Both the position numbers and the translations under genes were made by a program. The notes beneath the pieces are model-generated. The model saw only the letters and a program-made list of their open reading frames with translations. It did no database searches and had not been told where the DNA came from. Of a stretch of 64,000 nucleotides of DNA, positions 60,618 through 64,000 are shown one piece after another (within the stretch, counting starts at the first letter, position 1; each line of letters opens with the position of its first letter). Origin of the DNA: Reyranella sp. CPCC 100927 (GTDB lineage: Bacteria; Pseudomonadota; Alphaproteobacteria; Reyranellales; Reyranellaceae); assembly GCF_007859315.1 (NCBI RefSeq), contig NZ_VOHA01000001.1:62001-126000 (forward strand), written 5' to 3'.

Positions 60618-60630
60618 ATACCGTCGGTAT
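60618..60630. promoter_or_regulatory. TetR operator ATACCGTCGGTAT
   Basis: A perfect 6-bp inverted repeat around one base, ATACCG-T-CGGTAT, the classic form of a TetR-family operator. On the minus strand it starts 2 bp after the -10 of the MBL gene promoter, at the transcription start, so binding should block transcription. Confidence 0.75.
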
Positions 60631-60632
60631 GT

Positions 60633-60660
60633 AAAATAACTTCAGTAGTAAACATGTCAA
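60633..60660 (-). promoter_or_regulatory. promoter of the MBL-fold gene
   Basis: On the minus strand, -35 TTGACA (60660-60655), a 16-bp spacer and -10 TATTTT (60638-60633) form one of the best sigma-70-type promoters in the window. The start would fall in the TetR operator at 60618-60630. Confidence 0.65.
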
Positions 60661-60676
60661 TGGTTAGAATGGCGAC

Positions 60677-61291
60677 ATGGAACCGGACCGGGAGCGCAGC
60701 CGGCGCGAGGAATATTCCGAGGCAACCCGCCTTGCATTGCTGCAGGCTGCCAAAACCCTTTTCGCATCACAGGGTTACCAGGCGACAGGGATCGAGGCGG
60801 TGGCCCAGGCGGCGCGGGTCACCCGCGGGGCGCTCTATCATCACTTCGATGACAAGAAGGCGCTGTTCGACGCCGTGGTGGTCGATCTGCAGGCCAAGGC
60901 GGCCCATACCATTGCCACCCGCGCCCGCGCCGAGCCCGACAAGTGGCGACGGCTGCGGGTCGGCACCGATGCCTTTCTCGAGGTCTGCCTCGACCCCGCC
61001 TATCGCTGGCTGGTGATCCAGGAGGCGCCCGCCATCCTCGGCCGCAGGCGCTACCAGGAAATCGACGAGGCCTATCCGCTGGGACTGATGACGGCGACCC
61101 TGATCTCGCTGCGTCGCGACGGCGAACTGACGTTCGACGATCCCGACCTGCTCAGCCGCATGATCTCGGCCATGATCTGCGAGGTGGCCCAGCTGCTGGC
61201 CGACAGCGAGACGCCGGAAACGCTGCGGCCGCGCGTGCAGGAGGCGCTGGACCGGATGCTGGCGGCGTTCAGGCGATCCTCGTCACCCTGA
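60677..61291 (+). CDS. TetR family transcriptional regulator
   Basis: A 204-residue regulator. The HTH (about 15-65) reads RLALLQAAKTLFASQGYQATGIEAVAQAARVTRGALYHHFDDKKALFDAV. The ligand domain resembles TetR_C proteins with WRRLRVGTDAFLEVCLDPAYRWLVIQEAPAILG. It is divergent from the MBL diiron-like gene, with ATACCGTCGGTAT between them. The predicted function is repression of that gene and perhaps the PEP-mutase-family gene behind it. Its stop abuts the convergent smr-like gene with no gap. Confidence 0.93.
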   Translation: MEPDRERSRREEYSEATRLALLQAAKTLFASQGYQATGIEAVAQAARVTRGALYHHFDDKKALFDAVVVDLQAKAAHTIATRARAEPDKWRRLRVGTDAFLEVCLDPAYRWLVIQEAPAILGRRRYQEIDEAYPLGLMTATLISLRRDGELTFDDPDLLSRMISAMICEVAQLLADSETPETLRPRVQEALDRMLAAFRRSSSP

Positions 61292-61828
61292 TCATCGCGG
61301 CCTTCGGATCATGACATAGAAGGCGCCACCGCCGCCGTGCCGCACATGGGCCGTGCGCACGCCGTAGATCCGGGTGCGGTTTTCCGGCCGATTGAGCCAG
61401 TGCGGGAACTCGGCACGGATGCGGCCCTCGCTCATGCGCCCGTCCAGCTCGCGCAAGCCTTTGCCCGTGATCACCAGCACGACGCGGCAGCCGGTCGACT
61501 GGGCGCGCTCGAGGAAACGCGCGAGCGTGCGTTCAGCCTGGGCCAGGGTCAGGCCGTGCAGATCAAGGCGCGCGTCGGGCTCGAGCCGGCCGCGTCGCAG
61601 CTTGTCGGCCGTGGCGCGGTCCAGGCCGGTCGCCGACGTCGGATCCAGCGGTGGTGCCGGGCTTTTGGCGGCCGGCGTCACGCGCCGTGCGGTCGCCGGC
61701 GTCCGCGGCATGGGGCCGCGCGTCGCGGACGGTGGCTTGGTCGTGCGCGATCGCCGTCCTTTCAATGGCCGGGCGTCTTTCATGGCGGCGTGGAAAAGTG
61801 CCGCGGGATCGTCTTCGTCGATCGCCAT
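61292..61828 (-). CDS. Smr domain protein (MutS2 C-terminal-like nuclease fold)
   Basis: A 178-residue protein. A basic, Pro/Ala/Arg-rich N-terminal half (about 1-75) is followed by an Smr domain (about 88-175): DLHGLTLAQAERTLARFLERAQSTGCRVVLVITGKGL, the TGKG loop, and VRHGGGGAFYVMIRR. Smr domains nick or bind DNA or RNA. ATG 61828 is selected over a longer lead that lacks similarity. The standalone form of this size is common in Alphaproteobacteria. Confidence 0.9.
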   Translation of the reverse strand: MAIDEDDPAALFHAAMKDARPLKGRRSRTTKPPSATRGPMPRTPATARRVTPAAKSPAPPLDPTSATGLDRATADKLRRGRLEPDARLDLHGLTLAQAERTLARFLERAQSTGCRVVLVITGKGLRELDGRMSEGRIRAEFPHWLNRPENRTRIYGVRTAHVRHGGGGAFYVMIRRPR

Positions 61829-61915
61829 GGCGCGCTTGTAGCACAAGCCGACCCCTCTCTTGCCGCTGCCGGGGCCGCTCGCTACAAGCCGCATCTTGAG
61901 CGTTGAGGATTGTCG

Positions 61916-63316
61916 ATGGCCGCGCCCACCATTTCCGTGCCGACCCTGCCACCCGAGGGGCCCGATCCCGATCTGCGCGACGGGATGGAGTTCCTGCGCG
62001 GTGGTCGGTTTGCCGACGCCGAGGTGCGCTTTCGCTCAGCCATGGCGCGTTTCGGCGAACGGCCCGACATTCTGCATTTCCTGGCCGTGTGCGTGGCCAA
62101 CCGCGGCGATGCGGCCGCCGCCGAGAAGCTGTGGCGCAAGGCGATCAAGCGTGATCCCGACGAGGCGATGCTGCATTTCAATCTCGGCGCGGTCCTGCAT
62201 CGCCAGGGCCGGCTCGACGATGCGGTGAAGAGCTGGCGCCAGACCGTGCGGCTCGACGGCCACTATCACGAAGCGCGGCTGCGGCTGGCATCGACGTTGG
62301 CCGAGACCGAGCGACATGCCGATGCGGAGAATGCGTATCGCGAACTGATCACGGCACTGGAGTCTGCGACCGACAGCGACGCCGCGCCGGAGGTCGTCGC
62401 GCAACGCTGGCGGCTGGTGGCGATGGCACAGGCCGGTCTTGGCTACGTGCTCTACCGCCTTGAGCGTCCCGCCGATGCGCTGGCGCCGTTCAACGCCGCG
62501 CTCGCCGCCCTGCCGGCGACGGCGCCGGAATGGCCCGGCATGCAGGCCGATCGCGGCCTGGCACTGGCGGCGTCCGGCAACCTCGACGATGGACTCGCAG
62601 CCATCGACGAGGCGCTGTCCGTGGTGCCGGATCGCGCGACATTGCATCACAGCCGTGGGCATGTGCTGTTTCATGCCGGGCGCGCTGCCGATGCGGTCGC
62701 GTCCTTCCAGCGGGCCGTCGAGCTGGATGCCTCGCGCGCCGACTCGGCGCGCATGCTGGGACTGGCGCGCGAACGGTCGGGCGATCCGGTCGGCGCCATG
62801 CAAGCCTTCGAGACGGCGCTGAAGGTGCGGCCGGGTTTTTCCGAAGCTGTCCAGGATGCATCGTCTGTCGCGCTCGATCGTGGCGAGTTCGGCCGCGCGC
62901 TGGATCTGCTGAAGCCCTACCTCGAACAGCATCGCGATGACGCGCAGGCATGGAACAATGCCGGCATCGCATTCCTGATGTTGAACGAATTGGAGCGGGC
63001 GCACGCGGCCTTCAAGCGGGCGCACAAGCTGGCGCCCAACGATCCGCTGGTCCTGACCAACTACGGCCGCACCTTGACCCGCATGGATCGCGCGCAGGAG
63101 GCGGCACCCTTGCATCGGCGCGCGCTGGAGCTGTTGCCGGGTGATCCGCGATTGCTGGGTCACTACGGCAACTGTCTGTTGGCGCGGGGCCACATCGAGG
63201 ATGCCCGCAGGACCTACGAGAACGCGCTGATCATCGATCCCGGCAATGCCGATGCGCTTGCCGGGATGGAGCAGTTGAGGACGATGTCCGCTAATTTGAC
63301 GGCGCCGCAAGCCTGA
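61916..63316 (+). CDS. tetratricopeptide-repeat protein
   Basis: A 466-residue soluble protein made almost entirely of TPR helices (about ten units from residue 20 to 455), such as GDAAAAEKLWRKAIKRDPDEAMLHFNLGAVLHRQGRLDDAVKSW and NNAGIAFLMLNELERAHAAFKRAHKLAPNDPLVLTNYGRTL. No catalytic domain or signal peptide is seen. GAGGA precedes ATG 61916. It is 10 bp upstream of the YggS-family gene. Role is scaffold-like; partner unknown. Confidence 0.92.
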   Translation: MAAPTISVPTLPPEGPDPDLRDGMEFLRGGRFADAEVRFRSAMARFGERPDILHFLAVCVANRGDAAAAEKLWRKAIKRDPDEAMLHFNLGAVLHRQGRLDDAVKSWRQTVRLDGHYHEARLRLASTLAETERHADAENAYRELITALESATDSDAAPEVVAQRWRLVAMAQAGLGYVLYRLERPADALAPFNAALAALPATAPEWPGMQADRGLALAASGNLDDGLAAIDEALSVVPDRATLHHSRGHVLFHAGRAADAVASFQRAVELDASRADSARMLGLARERSGDPVGAMQAFETALKVRPGFSEAVQDASSVALDRGEFGRALDLLKPYLEQHRDDAQAWNNAGIAFLMLNELERAHAAFKRAHKLAPNDPLVLTNYGRTLTRMDRAQEAAPLHRRALELLPGDPRLLGHYGNCLLARGHIEDARRTYENALIIDPGNADALAGMEQLRTMSANLTAPQA

Positions 63317-63326
63317 GGAGGGTGCG

Positions 63327-64000
63327 ATGCCAGATGATGCTGCCTTCACTCCCGTCGACAATCTCGCGCGTGTGCGGGCGCGTATCGCGGCGGCGGCGTC
63401 CGCCGGGAGTCGCGATCCCGGCAGCGTGACCTTGGTGGCGGTGTCCAAGACCCATGGCGCCGATCGTGTTGCAGCCTTGATCGGCGCCGGCCAGCGCGTG
63501 TTCGGCGAGAACCGCGTGCAGGAAGCCGAGGCCAAGTTTCCGGCGCTGAAGGCGATGCATGCGGACCTGGAGCTGCACCTGATCGGTCCTCTGCAGACCA
63601 ACAAGGTCCGCGATGCAGTGGGATTGTTCGACGTGATCGAGAGCGTGGACCGCCCCAAGCTGGCCGCCGAGCTGGCCAAGGAAATGGCACGGCAGAATCG
63701 TCGACCGGCCTGCTTCGTGCAGGTCAACACCGGCGAGGAACCACAGAAGGCCGGCGTGCTGCCGGCGGAGGCAGACGCCTTCATCCGCACCTGCATCGAC
63801 ACGCATGGATTGCCGGTGGTCGGCGTAATGTGCATCCCGCCGCAGGACGAAGAGCCGGCATTGCATTTCGCGCTGTTGCGCAAGATCGCCGAACGCAATG
63901 GCCTGGCGCGCGTGAGTATGGGGATGAGTGCCGATTACGAAACCGCGATTCGTTTCGGCGCGACGCATGTACGCGTCGGCACGGCGCTGTTCGGTGATCG
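63327..64000 (+). CDS. YggS/PLPBP family pyridoxal-phosphate homeostasis protein (3' end off the window)
   Basis: The first 224 codons of a PLP-binding alanine-racemase-fold protein. The cofactor Lys is in VTLVAVSKTHGADR. It also has FGENRVQEAEAKFPAL, LHLIGPLQTNKV, VNTGEEPQKAGVLP and SMGMSADYETAIRFGATHVRVGTALFG. The open frame continues past base 64000; only the last few residues are missing. GAGGAGG precedes ATG 63327. It controls free PLP levels; no catalytic role is known. Confidence 0.95.
   Translation, partial: MPDDAAFTPVDNLARVRARIAAAASAGSRDPGSVTLVAVSKTHGADRVAALIGAGQRVFGENRVQEAEAKFPALKAMHADLELHLIGPLQTNKVRDAVGLFDVIESVDRPKLAAELAKEMARQNRRPACFVQVNTGEEPQKAGVLPAEADAFIRTCIDTHGLPVVGVMCIPPQDEEPALHFALLRKIAERNGLARVSMGMSADYETAIRFGATHVRVGTALFGD

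Noticed and set aside
62036-63898. A 620-codon minus-strand frame opposite the TPR and YggS genes
   Set aside because: Composition and lack of motifs mark it as a shadow of the TPR gene; the plus-strand products are clear.

Overview
The window is GC-rich, densely coded chromosomal DNA from a Gram-negative bacterium. The NepR-type anti-sigma factor next to ECF sigma factors, and a GGAAC-N16-CGTT promoter before a csbD gene, belong to the general stress response of Alphaproteobacteria. A TonB receptor, glutathione synthetase, Tat-type signals and YraN/RsmI/LpoA-like genes agree. The gene mix fits a Rhodospirillales-like soil or freshwater organism, but genus cannot be fixed from the sequence. 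No rRNA, tRNA, CRISPR array, prophage or insertion sequence was seen. No gene-free stretch exceeds 300 bases.

Layout. 1-6.5 kb: a truncated HtrA/Deg protease, a DUF2000 gene divergent from an AraC regulator, a short core methionine synthase, an AbrB-type membrane protein and a metallo-beta-lactamase-fold hydrolase. 6.6-12.5 kb: two consecutive NitT/TauT-type ABC importers. 12.6-15.8 kb: a LysR regulator and a secreted S9 peptidase. 15.8-17.4 kb: a two-gene unit, an ImmA/IrrE metallopeptidase followed by a soluble class III nucleotidyl-cyclase-like protein; this is the most unusual part of the window. 17.5-24.5 kb: purH, an epimerase-DoxX fusion with DUF2269, small membrane proteins, threonine dehydratase and a CaiB-type CoA transferase. 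24.6-32 kb: scoAB, an SRPBCC protein, transporters, rmuC and small enzymes.

32-39 kb holds nucleotide-loop cobalamin genes in two parts: cobT behind a TonB receptor on the minus strand, and cobS, an alpha-ribazole-phosphatase-like gene and cobU on the plus strand. Between them lie a TetR gene and two unknown genes. 39-46 kb: glmS with a small upstream gene, an EamA transporter, a SYLF lipid-binding protein, a DUF882 cell-wall peptidase and a di-haem peroxidase. 46-53.5 kb: gshB, SirB1-like, yraN and rsmI on the minus strand, divergent from an LpoA-like lipoprotein, HIT and ada. 53.5-55.6 kb: nepR, two ECF sigma genes and csbD. 55.8-64 kb: acyl-CoA metabolism genes, a TetR-controlled diiron-like MBL protein, Smr, a TPR protein and a truncated YggS-family gene.

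Several short inverted repeats have clear placement. They include TetR operators at 35438 and 60618, a 145-bp nested palindrome that supplies the C-terminus of a CoA transferase, and a 27-bp-arm palindrome between convergent genes.
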